Source: Nakamurella antarctica
GTDB lineage: Bacteria; Actinomycetota; Actinomycetes; Mycobacteriales; Nakamurellaceae
Direction of reading: 5' to 3'
Assembly (NCBI RefSeq): GCF_003860405.1
Contig: NZ_CP034170.1
Coordinates: 806,001-870,000, forward strand
DNA: 64,000 nt
Within the stretch, counting starts at the first letter, position 1. Every line of letters begins with the position of its first letter. This document shows, in pieces, positions 54,656 to 63,839 of the stretch. The translations under genes and the position numbers were made by a program. The notes beneath the pieces were generated by a model. The model did no database searches and was not told the DNA's origin. It saw nothing but the letters and a program-made list of their open reading frames with translations.

Positions 54656-55099
54656 TTAGTAGTGGGTGCTCACGGGCCGAGCTCTGCTTCCGTGAAGTGG
54701 CTGGGCAATAAACCGGATCATGCCCAGAATCAGAGCTGCGACCGTAGCCATCACCATCGCGGGGAATGCCCCCACCAGCTTGATTCCGAGATCAAGAACC
54801 CCACCGCTGGAGAAAATCAGGGTACAGATCAGCAAGCTCGTGGCAACGACGAGTGGCGGCTGCACCATCGGAGTGAAGATCGAGCGCCGCTGCACGGCGA
54901 GCACGGAGATCACTGCGCCGAGGATCGACAGTGTGCGGGACGGCCAGCCCAGTTCGTTGTTGGCGCCAATGTCGTAGGCGGTGCCGCCCACCGTCAGGAT
55001 TGCGGCGATCAGGACGGCGCCCCACCACGGAACGCCGCGCGCGGTGGTCACTACGCAGGCGTGGGCTTGGTCGAGTCGGCGGTGCGGTGTCAGGCTCAC
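54656..55099 (-). CDS. DUF6542 membrane protein
   Basis: 147 aa. Four hydrophobic segments: WWGAVLIAAILTVGGTAYDI, TLSILGAVISVLAV, PPLVVATSLLICTLIFSSG and FPAMVMATVAALILGMIRFI. The loop DIGANNELGW is a family marker. A homologue sits between ispH and ychF in mycobacteria (Rv1111c). Basic N-terminus and Arg-rich C-terminus suggest both ends in the cytoplasm. Function unknown. Convergent with ispH, eight bases apart. Confidence 0.85.
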   Translation of the reverse strand: MSLTPHRRLDQAHACVVTTARGVPWWGAVLIAAILTVGGTAYDIGANNELGWPSRTLSILGAVISVLAVQRRSIFTPMVQPPLVVATSLLICTLIFSSGGVLDLGIKLVGAFPAMVMATVAALILGMIRFIAQPLHGSRARPVSTHY

Positions 55100-55134
55100 G
55101 GGTCCACGGTATCGCGAGCTGGGCGATTTCGGGG

Positions 55135-56232
55135 TCAGATCGCTCTCGGAGGCTCGTTCACCAATTCAACGGCTTGAGGTTGACGCGGGGCGATCTCCAC
55201 TTGGGAAAGCAAGGGGATCTCTACTGGGGCAACTCCGAGATCGGCAAATTTTCTGGCAGTGACCAGAACCCTGGATTCCAGCGAGGAAACCGTCGAGTTG
55301 TACGACTGGACGGCCTTTCCCAAGCTGACGCCGAGTTTGTCCAGATGTTCGCCCATGGTGGAAAGGCGCTTGTAGAGGTCCGCTCCGAGGGTGTGAATCT
55401 GGGCCGCGCTGGCACCTAGTTTCTCTTGGCGCCAGCTGAAGGCGACAGTGCGTAGCAAGGTGATGAGTGTGGTGGGGGTGGCGATCACGACGTTGCGGGA
55501 GAATGCGTAATCGAGCAGTCCTGGGTCGCGCACGAGCGCTGCGTCGAGTAAAGGTTCGCCGGGGATGAACATGACGACGAATTCTGGCGCCGGCTGAAAC
55601 AGTTGCCAGTACGACTTGGCCGCGAGCGCGTCCACGTGAGCGCGGACTGCCCGCGAATGTGCGGTGAGCAAGGCAGCCGCTTCTGGCCCCTCGCCGCGGT
55701 CCATCGCCTCGAGCCACGCGGTGAAGGGCACCTTTGCATCGACGGGGATATGCCTATCGCCTGACAGGTGCACCACCAAGTCGGGACGAGATCTGGTGAA
55801 CGTGCCGTCTGCGTGGGCGACTCCCGTTGTCATCTGGGTATCAAAATCACAATGTTCAGCCATCCCCGCGAGCTCCACGATCCGCTCCAACTGAATTTCT
55901 CCCCAGCGCCCCCGCACCTGCGGGGTTCGCAAGGCCCCGGCGAGGGTCTTGGTCTGGTGCGTCAGGTCAGCGGAAGTGCGATGCAGGGCGCCGATTTGCT
56001 CTCTCAGTGCGGCGTAGGCACCGACCCGATCGCGTTCGATGTCTCGTATTTGAGACTCCACGCGCACGAGGGCGTCCGCGGCTGGGGCCAACAGCGCGCC
56101 CACCGTGACGGCGTCGGTGCGCTCAGCCTCTGTGCGGCCGGCGGCTTGGCCCGAGAGTCGCCCTAGATAGAAGCCGCAGGCAAGACCCACACCCAGCAGG
56201 AGCAGCGCAATCACGGCGGTAGAAAGATCCAT
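55135..56232 (-). CDS. rmuC: DNA recombination protein RmuC
   Basis: 365 aa from ATG 56232 (an in-frame ATG at 56256 exists). An N-terminal TM anchor (TAVIALLLLGVGLACGFYLG) precedes a coiled coil (about 35-95) and the RmuC nuclease-like domain. Motifs: RGRWGEIQLERIVELAGM and PDLVVHLSGDRHIPVDAKVP, where D/E and DxK fit a PD-(D/E)xK fold, and LLDAALVRDPGLLDYAFSRN. RmuC limits inversions between short repeats. The gene is near other DNA-repair genes (ogt, alkA). Confidence 0.93.
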   Translation of the reverse strand: MDLSTAVIALLLLGVGLACGFYLGRLSGQAAGRTEAERTDAVTVGALLAPAADALVRVESQIRDIERDRVGAYAALREQIGALHRTSADLTHQTKTLAGALRTPQVRGRWGEIQLERIVELAGMAEHCDFDTQMTTGVAHADGTFTRSRPDLVVHLSGDRHIPVDAKVPFTAWLEAMDRGEGPEAAALLTAHSRAVRAHVDALAAKSYWQLFQPAPEFVVMFIPGEPLLDAALVRDPGLLDYAFSRNVVIATPTTLITLLRTVAFSWRQEKLGASAAQIHTLGADLYKRLSTMGEHLDKLGVSLGKAVQSYNSTVSSLESRVLVTARKFADLGVAPVEIPLLSQVEIAPRQPQAVELVNEPPRAI

Positions 56233-56270
56233 GGTTGCCAGCATGGCGGGCCGCACCGACAGTCGCAGTT

Positions 56271-56804
56271 TTATCCCTTGCCGGCGACCGATGTATCGGC
56301 GACCCGCTGCGATTCGTGGTCAAGGAGCCACTGCTTTACGGGCAGGCTCCAGCGGAAGCCGCCGAGGCTGCCGTCGAGGCGGAGCACCCGATGGCAGGGA
56401 ACAAACAGTGCCGCCGCATTGCGCGCGCACGCTGTGGCAGCGGCCCGGATCGCCAGCGGCCGCCCAGACCGGGAGGCGTATTCGGAATAGGTGATGGGAG
56501 CGCCAGCGGGAACCATGCGCAGGACTTTCCAGGCGTGCATCATGAACGGCCCGGATTCCTGGTGCACTGCAAAGGAGTTGACCACGTCCAGATCTCCCGA
56601 GTGATAGGCGCCAACCGCCTGATCAATGTCCTTCAACTCGGCCACTCGCAGCAAGGTCGGTCTCAGGGTTGAATGCACCTGCGGGAGTAACTGAGCAGTG
56701 TCGGCAGTCCAGCCAGCAGCCAGAACCGTCAGTTCGTCATCGGCGGTAATGGTGGTGAATGCGCCCGCCGGGGTGATCTGGGTGTGGGTGAGAGCTGTTG
56801 TCAT
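56271..56804 (-). CDS. ogt: Methylated-DNA--protein-cysteine S-methyltransferase
   Basis: 177 aa. Repairs O6-methylguanine by transferring the methyl to the Cys in VPCHRVL (about Cys144), irreversibly. ITYSEYASRSGRP and IRAAATACARNAAALFVPCH form the helix-turn-helix and Asn hinge. LDGSLGGFRW closes the active site. An N-terminal domain without recognised catalytic residues fills the first 80 positions. Start codon overlaps the end of the AdaA-AlkA gene by one base, so both repair proteins are probably made from one mRNA. Confidence 0.94.
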   Translation of the reverse strand: MTTALTHTQITPAGAFTTITADDELTVLAAGWTADTAQLLPQVHSTLRPTLLRVAELKDIDQAVGAYHSGDLDVVNSFAVHQESGPFMMHAWKVLRMVPAGAPITYSEYASRSGRPLAIRAAATACARNAAALFVPCHRVLRLDGSLGGFRWSLPVKQWLLDHESQRVADTSVAGKG

Positions 56805-58282
56805 TACGGGCCTTTCGTCGTGGTGATGCTAGCCGCCCGCCACAGATGCATGCCCGCGTAGGAGGAGAAGGGGCGCCAGCGTGCCCCGCGCGCGCGTAGT
56901 GCGGCGGGGGAACTGCCAAGCCCCAAGCGATTGGCTCCCTGGCGTTGCACCAGGTCCGTTGCCAGCAGCACATCGGGGTCGCCGAGCACGCGCATGGCAA
57001 GGTAGCCAGCTGTCCACGGGCCGATGCCGGTACGGGCGCAGAGTTCGACCTGTAGGTCAGCAGAGCGACGGCCAGGGTCGATCACGAGTGATCCACTGGC
57101 GAGGTCGCGGCAGGCGTGCAGCAGTGTTGCCGCGCGCTTGCGCGGACCACCGATGTCGACATCGGCAAGTTCGGCAAGTGCAGCTGAGGTGGGGAAGAGG
57201 TGGGTGAGTCCGGTGGCTGTCGCTAGCTCTTCGGGAAGTCGGTGCCCCACCCGATGAGTCAGTTTACTGGCCGCCGTTCGCGCAGCCACAACCGAAACCT
57301 GCTGACCCAGAATCGCTCTGACCACAAGCTCGGCGCCGTCGGAGGTGCCCGGCACTCGAATTCCGGGAATCGCGGCGACTCTGGGCGCGAGCACCGGGTC
57401 CGCACTGAGAAGTGCATCGATACCGACCGGATCGGCATCGAGATCGAGAATCCTGCGGCAGCGCTCTACCGCCGGTGTGAGGTCAGCCAGGCTGCCCAAG
57501 TGAAGTTTCGCGAGCACCGAAGCCTCGGCGCGGGACGGCATGGTCAATTCGACCACAGCTGGCGCTCCCGGCAATTGCATCGACCTCGTGTACGAATGGG
57601 TGTGCACTTTCTCGACCCCGGCAATAGCGCGCAGTGCGAAGAAGGCAAGCAGCCCCTTGCCGTCAAAGGGCTGGCGAACGGGCAGTCGTAGCGTGATGAC
57701 ACCGGGACCCCCTGGCTGCGACAGGCGATCGCGTCGAAGCTCGGAGGGCGCTGTGGCAAAAATTTCCTGCACCGTTTCGTTGAATTGGCGAATGCTGGAA
57801 AAGCCTGCTGCGAAGGCTATCTCGCTGATGGGTAATGAGGTTGTTGTCAGTAGGAGGCGGGCAGTGTGGGCGCGACGCGCCCGCGCCAGAGCCAATGGCG
57901 AGGCGCCCAACTCCGCGAGCAGCATGCGGTTGAGGTGGCGCGAGGTGTAGCCGAGCCGCGTCGCTAACCCGGGGACGCCTTCGCGGTCGATGACGCCGTC
58001 GGCTATCAATCGCATCGCAGCCCCGACTGTATCGGCGCGTAGGTTCCACTCCGGCGAGCCCGGCGCGGCGTCGGGAAGACAACGACGGCAGGCGCGAAAG
58101 CCCGCGGCCTGCGCGGCGGCTGCGGTGGGGAAGAACGCGGCGTTGCGACGCAGCGGCTTGCGAGCTGGACACGCTGGTCTGCAATAGATTCCTGTCGTCC
58201 GCACCGCGAGGATGAACTGCCCGTCGAACCGGGCGTCTCGAGTTTCTACTGCCCGGTAGGCGACGTCGTCATCCAGGATCAT
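56804..58282 (-). CDS. alkA: AdaA-AlkA fusion: Ada-type regulator plus 3-methyladenine DNA glycosylase
   Basis: 492 aa. Three parts in order: (1) Ada zinc/phosphotriester domain, residues 1-75, with four Cys (C34, C38, C65, C68) in GIYCRPACPARK and FRACRRC; C34 corresponds to the methyl acceptor. (2) AraC-type HTH, about 80-185, GVPGLATRLGYTSRHLNRML and ISEIAFAAGFSSIRQFNETV. (3) AlkA-like glycosylase, about 195-492, with HhH-GPD RTGIGPWTAGYLAMR and acidic LATD near its end. It senses alkylation, activates transcription and excises alkylated bases. Operon with ogt. Confidence 0.93.
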   Translation of the reverse strand: MILDDDVAYRAVETRDARFDGQFILAVRTTGIYCRPACPARKPLRRNAAFFPTAAAAQAAGFRACRRCLPDAAPGSPEWNLRADTVGAAMRLIADGVIDREGVPGLATRLGYTSRHLNRMLLAELGASPLALARARRAHTARLLLTTTSLPISEIAFAAGFSSIRQFNETVQEIFATAPSELRRDRLSQPGGPGVITLRLPVRQPFDGKGLLAFFALRAIAGVEKVHTHSYTRSMQLPGAPAVVELTMPSRAEASVLAKLHLGSLADLTPAVERCRRILDLDADPVGIDALLSADPVLAPRVAAIPGIRVPGTSDGAELVVRAILGQQVSVVAARTAASKLTHRVGHRLPEELATATGLTHLFPTSAALAELADVDIGGPRKRAATLLHACRDLASGSLVIDPGRRSADLQVELCARTGIGPWTAGYLAMRVLGDPDVLLATDLVQRQGANRLGLGSSPAALRARGARWRPFSSYAGMHLWRAASITTTKGP

Positions 58283-58422
58283 GCGGCCTACTGTGCCACC
58301 TGCAGACTCGTCCTACTAGCGGAAATCGGACACGGCTTCGTGCCTGTGTGAGCTCACACGTCAGGTGGGAGTTACGCATGAAATTGTGCGTGAAGGAGTA
58401 TCGCCATGGCACGCTGACACTT

Positions 58423-59094
58423 ATGACCTCCGACTCCAGCCCGGCGACGCCGACCGAGGCATCTGCGTCTGCGGCCACCCGCTGGGAAAACGAAATCGTT
58501 GGCGAGCGCTGGGACGACTACGTCGCCAAATTCCAAACAATGTTCGACGAAGGCAGCGACCTAAGCGGTGAAGCGCGATTCGTCGACATGATGGCGCCGC
58601 GCGGAGCCGACCTGATGGATGCCGGCTGTGGCATGGGCCGTGTTACCGCGGCGCTGCACGCGGCCGGGCATCATGTAATCGGAGTCGACAAAGACGTGGG
58701 GCTGGTAAAAATCGGGCGGGAACGTCATCCGGAAGCCAATCTGATTGCACACGACCTACTCACTGTGAGCTCCGCTGTAATCACCGCCGCCGGGGGCCCT
58801 GCCAGTTTTGACGTAATCGCGGTGCCGGGGAACGTGATGGTCTTTCTCGCACCTGGGACCGAGCAGGCGGTGCTGAGCAACTTGCTGGTTCTTCTGAAGC
58901 CAGGCGGACGAATCGTGACAGGCTTCTTCACCACAAGGGAATACACGGTTGCCGAATTCGATGACGCAGCAAAAGCAGTCGGTTTGACCCTCGAACATCG
59001 TTTTGCGACTTGGCATCTCGATCCGTTCGTTGCCGAGTCGGAATGGGCTGTGTCCGTGCTGCGCGCGCCGGGCGAAGCGAGTGCCGCGTGTTAG
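58423..59094 (+). CDS. Class I SAM-dependent methyltransferase
   Basis: 223 aa from ATG 58423; upstream in-frame ATG 58378 exists. Motif I LMDAGCGMGRVTAALHAAG binds SAM, VIGVDKDVGLVKIG gives the acidic contact and FDVIAVPGNVMVFLAPGTEQ is motif IV. N-terminal segment RWENEIVGERWDDYVAKFQTM precedes the fold. A three-codon ORF (ATG 58406, stop 58415) with a good RBS, GAAGGAG, lies just before the likely start and may be a leftover or a translational coupler. Substrate unknown. Stop overlaps the following gene. Confidence 0.82.
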   Translation: MTSDSSPATPTEASASAATRWENEIVGERWDDYVAKFQTMFDEGSDLSGEARFVDMMAPRGADLMDAGCGMGRVTAALHAAGHHVIGVDKDVGLVKIGRERHPEANLIAHDLLTVSSAVITAAGGPASFDVIAVPGNVMVFLAPGTEQAVLSNLLVLLKPGGRIVTGFFTTREYTVAEFDDAAKAVGLTLEHRFATWHLDPFVAESEWAVSVLRAPGEASAAC

Positions 59095-60362
59095 GAAAGC
59101 CTGAAGCTGATACCGCTGCACGGCGGTTCGTCAGGTGGCTCGGCACGAACTCTGCCGCTGCGTATGCGGGTGCAGCGCTGCTGGTCCTGTTGGCAGCAGT
59201 GGCGACTTACGGCGCAGGACGCGGCCTTGGGTCGCCGCGAAACCAGTTCGACCTGCATATTTATTATGACGCGGTCTCCTACTGGGCGCGCGGGGGATAC
59301 CTCTACAGCTATTCGCAACCGGATGTGCTGAATGGCAGTCTCGGGTTTACCTACCCACCCATCGCCGCCGTGCTGATGTGGCCGATGACGTTATTGCCCT
59401 GGCATGTGGTGCAGGTTTTGACGCTGGTGCTGATTATTACGGCGGCCGTGGCTTTCGTGTGGCTCTGTGTGCGAGATTCCGTCCGCATCAACGGGGCCAC
59501 TGGCCTAGTTCTGCTGGGGCTCATCACCTGCGTCGCGTTTCTTTATGAGCCGATGCGCCTGACGTTGTCGTTCGGGCAGGTCAATATTTTCCTTGGTCTT
59601 TTTGTGGCCTTCGATCTGTTGTTCCTGCAGCGCAGGGGATCGAAGTGGATGGGGATCGGGATAGGCCTCGCGGTGGCCATCAAGATCACACCAGGCATTT
59701 TTATCGTCTATCTGCTGTGCACCGCCCGCTGGCGGGCTGCCATCGTTGCGTCCGCAACTGCGGCGGTGGCTTCTGTGGTGGCAATAATTTTTGCGCAGAA
59801 AGAGGTGTTGAACTTCTACACCGAAGTGCTGTGGGACACCTCCCGAGTGGGCCTGGTCGACACCCGCGGCAACCAGTCGATCAACGGACTCCTCGCTCGG
59901 TTGGCCTCGCCCGAAGCGCCCAGCAAAGCGGTGTGGGTGTTACTGGCCGGCATCGTGGTGGCATTCGGATTGTGGCGTGCTCGCAGCGCCTTCCGCGCAG
60001 GCGACGAAATGGCGGGGATGGCTTTGGCGGGTATGGCCGGCCTGATGGTCTCGCCGGTGACCTGGGTGCACCACGCGGTGTGGGTGATCCCCGCGGTGAT
60101 CGTGCTAGCCCACCGACTGGTCGAGTTGCGTGGAGCGCCCAAGACGAGGGAGTTCTACTCAAGCGTGGCTTTGTTGGTGGTCGGTGTGGGGTGGCTGGTG
60201 TCGTTGGATAAATACGTGGCCGACTACGCCCCGAACTGGTCTGGCGCGGGTTGGTGGGCTCAGTTGATGGGCAACCTGCCAATATTGTGGATCCTCGCGG
60301 CGCTGGCGTTCCTTCCTGCGCGCAAACAAATTCCCTTGCTCAAGCAGTTCCTTCCCGCCTGA
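59088..60362 (+). CDS. GT87 (DUF2029) polyprenyl-linked mannosyltransferase
   Basis: 424 aa from GTG 59088, overlapping the methyltransferase stop. About ten TM segments; GT-C fold. Early loop FDLHIYYDAVSYWARGGYLY supplies the conserved catalytic Asp, FTYPPIAAVLMWPM and LTLSFGQVNIFLGL (with GQxN) are the GT87 markers. MVSPVTWVHHAVWVIPA is the C-terminal signature with its two His. In mycobacteria such enzymes (Rv2181, PimE) add alpha-1,2-mannose to lipoglycans from polyprenyl-phosphate mannose, on the outer face of the membrane. The acceptor here is not known. Confidence 0.9.
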   Translation: MLGKPEADTAARRFVRWLGTNSAAAYAGAALLVLLAAVATYGAGRGLGSPRNQFDLHIYYDAVSYWARGGYLYSYSQPDVLNGSLGFTYPPIAAVLMWPMTLLPWHVVQVLTLVLIITAAVAFVWLCVRDSVRINGATGLVLLGLITCVAFLYEPMRLTLSFGQVNIFLGLFVAFDLLFLQRRGSKWMGIGIGLAVAIKITPGIFIVYLLCTARWRAAIVASATAAVASVVAIIFAQKEVLNFYTEVLWDTSRVGLVDTRGNQSINGLLARLASPEAPSKAVWVLLAGIVVAFGLWRARSAFRAGDEMAGMALAGMAGLMVSPVTWVHHAVWVIPAVIVLAHRLVELRGAPKTREFYSSVALLVVGVGWLVSLDKYVADYAPNWSGAGWWAQLMGNLPILWILAALAFLPARKQIPLLKQFLPA

Positions 60363-60408
60363 TCGAGGTGGCCCTGCGCGCCCCGCATCACGCCTAGAAT
60401 CATCTCTC

Positions 60409-61488
60409 GTGACCCTGACTCTCGGAATTGTCGGCCTGCCCAACGTTGGCAAGTCCACCCTGTTCAACGCCCTGACCAAATCGGACGTGCTCGCCGCGAA
60501 CTACCCGTTCGCGACCATCGAGCCCAACGTTGGTGTGGTCCCGTTGCCAGATCCGCGGTTGAACAAGCTCGCCGAAGTCTTCAATTCCCAGAAGCTCGTC
60601 CCTGCCGTGGTGTCGTTCGTTGACATCGCGGGCATTGTAAAGGGCGCCAGCGAAGGCGCCGGGCTTGGCAACAAGTTTCTGGCCAGCATCCGCGAAGCCG
60701 ATGCGATCTGCCAGGTGGTTCGCGCCTTCGATGATGGCGATGTGGTGCACGTCGACGGACGGGTTGATCCGTTCTCCGATATCGAGACCATCAACACCGA
60801 GTTGATTCTCGCGGACCTCCAAACCCTGGAGAAGGCAATTCCGCGGCTGGAGAAGGAAGCGCGGCTGTCGAAGGAAAAAAAGGCGATGCTGGAGACAGCT
60901 CTGATCGCCCAGACCCTGCTGAACGAGGGCAACACGCTCTTCTCTGTCGGCAAGAAAGTGGACATTGCGCTGCTGCGCGAACTTTCGCTGATGACGGCTA
61001 AGCCGTTCCTCTACGTGTTCAACTCCGACGAGGGCGTGCTGACGAACGAAGAGAAGAAGGCCGAACTTCGCGCCGCAGTTGCCCCGGCCGACGCGGTATT
61101 CCTCGACGCGAAGGTCGAATACGAACTTCTGGAACTCGATGACGAATCCGCAATGGAACTTCTCGAATCCGTCGGGCAAGACGAACCAGGGTTACATGCG
61201 CTTGCCCGCGCGGGCTTTCACACACTCGGACTCCAGACCTACCTGACGGCCGGGCCAAAAGAAGCCCGCGCCTGGACGATCCACCAGGGGTGGACGGCGC
61301 CGCAGGCAGCGGGTGTCATCCACACCGACTTCGAAAAGGGCTTCATCAAGGCCGAAGTTATTTCTTTCGAAGACCTTGTCGCGCTCGGCTCGGTTGCCGA
61401 GGCGCGTAAGGCCGGCAAAGCTCGGATCGAGGGCAAGGAATACGTGATGGTCGATGGGGATGTTGTGGAGTTCCGGTTTAACGTCTAG
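60409..61488 (+). CDS. ychF: Redox-regulated ATPase YchF (OLA1 family)
   Basis: 359 aa from GTG 60409. G-protein fold preferring ATP: G1 [36 protein letters not shown]3 [17 protein letters not shown], then the noncanonical G4 with Asn/Glu (YVFNSDEG). The coiled coil (about 135-195, [20 protein letters not shown]) is followed by a C-terminal TGS domain ([16 protein letters not shown]). It binds ribosomes and affects catalase and stress responses. Corresponds to Rv1112. Confidence 0.96.
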   Translation: MTLTLGIVGLPNVGKSTLFNALTKSDVLAANYPFATIEPNVGVVPLPDPRLNKLAEVFNSQKLVPAVVSFVDIAGIVKGASEGAGLGNKFLASIREADAICQVVRAFDDGDVVHVDGRVDPFSDIETINTELILADLQTLEKAIPRLEKEARLSKEKKAMLETALIAQTLLNEGNTLFSVGKKVDIALLRELSLMTAKPFLYVFNSDEGVLTNEEKKAELRAAVAPADAVFLDAKVEYELLELDDESAMELLESVGQDEPGLHALARAGFHTLGLQTYLTAGPKEARAWTIHQGWTAPQAAGVIHTDFEKGFIKAEVISFEDLVALGSVAEARKAGKARIEGKEYVMVDGDVVEFRFNV

Positions 61489-61576
61489 TCGCGTTCCGAC
61501 CTGACGTCTGAGCAGAGGGTATCTCGAGTGCATAGACCCCCGAGATTCACTCACAGAGCGTTGAGATACTGCAACT

Positions 61577-61591
61577 TACCAACCTTTGGTA
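61577..61591. promoter_or_regulatory. Candidate ParD operator
   Basis: TACCAA-CCT-TTGGTA is a perfect inverted repeat ten bases before the parD start. It overlaps a probable promoter region (TACTAT at 61590-61595). ParD-type antitoxins repress their own operon at such palindromes; inference. Confidence 0.5.
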
Positions 61592-61600
61592 CTATTCGGC

Positions 61601-61834
61601 ATGGCGCAAAACACCTCAATCAGCTTGGACGACCACTTCGCAAGCTTCCTCTCCCGTGAAGTCGCGACCGGACGGTACCGGTCTGCCAGCGAAGTCGTCC
61701 GCGCCGCCCTGAGGTTGCTGGAAGATCAGGAAGCGCAGATGGCGGCGCTCAGGGGCGCATTAGTAGCTGGCGAAGAGAGCGGTGCACCGGAAGAGTTCGA
61801 CTTCGACGAGTTTGTAGAGTCGAAGAGGTCGTGA
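61601..61834 (+). CDS. parD: ParD-like type II antitoxin
   Basis: 77 aa, ATG 61601. N-terminal RHH DNA-binding domain: NTSISLDDHFASFLSREV, then RYRSASEVVRAALRLLEDQE. The C-terminal part (GEESGAPEEFDFDEFVE) is acidic and unstructured, as in toxin-wrapping ParD tails. Its stop overlaps the toxin GTG by four bases (GTGA), the usual coupling. Confidence 0.92.
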   Translation: MAQNTSISLDDHFASFLSREVATGRYRSASEVVRAALRLLEDQEAQMAALRGALVAGEESGAPEEFDFDEFVESKRS

Positions 61835-62121
61835 AGAGTTACCGCCTCACGCCGGCCGCGCGGCAAGATCTTTCATCGATGTGGGACTTCACTCAGGAGC
61901 GCTGGGATTCCAACCAAGCCGAGATCTACATCTTCGAGATTAGGGCAGCGATCGAGCGGATCGCCGCTGATCCACTTCGAGGACGGGCGTGCGACGAAAT
62001 TCCTGGCCAGTACCGTCGCTACAGCATCGGTAGCCACTTGGTCTTTTACGTCGAGAGCACCGACAGTGTGGACGTGGTCCGGATTCTGCACCAGCGGATG
62101 GATCCGACACGGCACTTATAG
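61831..62121 (+). CDS. parE: ParE-like type II toxin
   Basis: 96 aa, GTG 61831. RelE/ParE fold: YRLTPAARQDLSSMWDFTQE, AAIERIAADPLRGRACDEIP, RRYSIGSHLVFYVESTDSV, VDVVRILHQRMDP. ParE proteins inhibit DNA gyrase; the RelE ribonuclease catalytic residues are not evident. Neutralised by the overlapping ParD. Confidence 0.92.
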   Translation: MKSYRLTPAARQDLSSMWDFTQERWDSNQAEIYIFEIRAAIERIAADPLRGRACDEIPGQYRRYSIGSHLVFYVESTDSVDVVRILHQRMDPTRHL

Positions 62122-62631
62122 ATGATGACGATGGCTGTTGGCGGGATCGCATGTATCGGTGTGACAGACGGCCGGGTAGAACGCTGACATCGAGCAAGTA
62201 TTGGTCTTGGGTCTGATTTGGTCCCGTGATCGTTCCTTCCTCCGTGACCGCATGCGCGATCTGTGTTCATCCCCTCCGAAGCTGGGACGCACATTGTCGG
62301 TGGCTTCTGTCAGTTTCTGAGTCAGCTCCAGAGCGGATGGCAGTTCGGGTACTTGGCCCGTCATCCCGGCAACCGCGCCATTTCCACTGCACGGTGCCCC
62401 AAGGGAAGAGCCGGCGGCTAGCACCTTCAGCCGCAAGAGGTGGGTCAACGTCCGCACGCGACGTTCCCAGAACGGCAAATCATATCGAACGACCATGCGC
62501 TGCATATTCTCTGCGGCGGCATCCAAAGAACCAGGACGGTCCCGCAGGGTAGCGACGAACCTATTGTGCGTTTTCAAACCTGCCGCTGCGATGCGGAGAG
62601 GGAGAAATGGCCCAAATGTGACGTGGCACGG
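62122..62631. other. Gene-free stretch after parE
   Basis: About 500 bases in which I see no supported gene on either strand; open frames there have biased codon use and no RBS. It may be the scar of an insertion around the toxin-antitoxin pair, or a decayed gene. Confidence 0.4.
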
Positions 62632-63039
62632 ATGGTTGATGTCTGCACTCTCTGCGCGAGGGATACCGCCGGCGGACCCATCAAATTTTCTTGGCTCGCC
62701 TGCAAAACGTGCCGCGACCACAACGATGCTTTGGCTCCCTTCTATGGAAGGAGGCCGCTGCCGCTGGGGAGGCATTCGATCATGAACGGCCGAAGCGTGC
62801 CGATGGGATTGGTGGACGAAAGGCTGGAGGTGGCAATAGGGAGCTTGGTAGGAAGCTTTGGAGTGTGGTTGGCATTGAATAAGTGGATTCCGATGCAGGT
62901 GCACAAGATCGCCGCTGCGCATGGAATGGATCTGAGTCAATGTGTCAGCCTTGACGAGTGGCTATCGAAAAATCCCTCGTCTCCTGCAACGTCAGCGGCG
63001 GCGTTCAGCGATTTTTTCAAGTATCTGTCTGAGAGCTGA
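62632..63039 (+). CDS. Hypothetical protein with N-terminal Zn-ribbon-like cysteines
   Basis: 135 aa from ATG 62632; the frame is open further up to 62440 without conserved character. Two Cys pairs, VCTLCAR and ACKTCRDHN, lie about 20 residues apart and suggest a zinc knuckle. Then LGRHSIMNGRSVPMGLVDER and a C-terminal helical part with LDEWLSKNPSSPATSA and FFKYLSES. The Gly-Gly-Pro turn AGGPIKFSW between the cysteines looks structural. Not recognised as a named family. Alone, between parE and the SDR gene. Confidence 0.55.
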   Translation: MVDVCTLCARDTAGGPIKFSWLACKTCRDHNDALAPFYGRRPLPLGRHSIMNGRSVPMGLVDERLEVAIGSLVGSFGVWLALNKWIPMQVHKIAAAHGMDLSQCVSLDEWLSKNPSSPATSAAAFSDFFKYLSES

Positions 63040-63185
63040 CGCTGTATTACGCGGGTGCCGAGGGCAGATCAGCCCTCGGCATCTGGCCGGTTCGCTTTTT
63101 GGCCTGAATTGACTGCGAGCGATAAGTGCGCCGCCCGCAGCTCGTCTCAGCAACCCCCCACCGCGGCAAGCTCTACCCTGGAGTG

Positions 63186-63839
63186 ATGACAACACTTGAA
63201 GGTGCAGTAGTCCTGGTCGCTGGCGCGAGCGGAGGTTTGGGATCTCGTATCTCATCCCAGCTTGAAGCAGCGGGCGCCACCGTAGTACGAGCTTCCCGCT
63301 CTACTGGATCCGATTTCCGTACGTCCGCTGCAGCAGAAGAAGCGGTCTCAGGTGTCCTGGCTCAGCACGGCAGGCTCGACGGTCTCGTCGTTGCCACTGG
63401 TGTCGTCGCATTCGGCGCCGCCTCGGAACTTGAACCCGCGACACTGGAGGAGCTTTTCGCCGTCAACACCATCGGACCCGTTTTGCTGATCACCGCGAGT
63501 GCGAAACATCTTGCAGCGTCAGCGAAAGAGGGCCGCGAGCCTTTCGTGATCACGCTGAGCGGCGTCGTTTCGGAAATGCCAATGGCGGGTCTTGCTGCCT
63601 ATTCCGCGTCGAAGGCTGGTCTTGCGGGGTTCGTGGTTGCTGCCTCTCGCGAATACCGTCGCGTCGGTGTCCGCTTGGTCGATGCCCGTCCTGGCCATAC
63701 CGCGACGCAGCTTTCAGAGCACCCGATCGCAGGCTCAGCACCCAAGTTCGGCCAGGCGTTAGACCCGGACCGGGTCGCGGAGCGCATCCTGAAAGCGATT
63801 GTGGATGGCGAAAAGGACCTGCCAAGCACGGAGTTCTAA
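63186..63839 (+). CDS. Short-chain dehydrogenase/reductase
   Basis: 217 aa from ATG 63186; the upstream frame is non-coding. NAD(P)-binding GASGGLGSRISSQ, the ATGVVAF segment in place of NNAG, active-site ITLSGVVSEM (Ser) and YSASK (Tyr/Lys), and ARPGHTATQL. The family is large, so the substrate is unknown; the classical fold is short by 20-30 residues. Confidence 0.87.
   Translation: MTTLEGAVVLVAGASGGLGSRISSQLEAAGATVVRASRSTGSDFRTSAAAEEAVSGVLAQHGRLDGLVVATGVVAFGAASELEPATLEELFAVNTIGPVLLITASAKHLAASAKEGREPFVITLSGVVSEMPMAGLAAYSASKAGLAGFVVAASREYRRVGVRLVDARPGHTATQLSEHPIAGSAPKFGQALDPDRVAERILKAIVDGEKDLPSTEF

Noticed and set aside
58406-58417. Three-codon ORF with good RBS before the methyltransferase
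   Set aside because: Too short to support as a gene; noted under the methyltransferase as a possible translational coupler.
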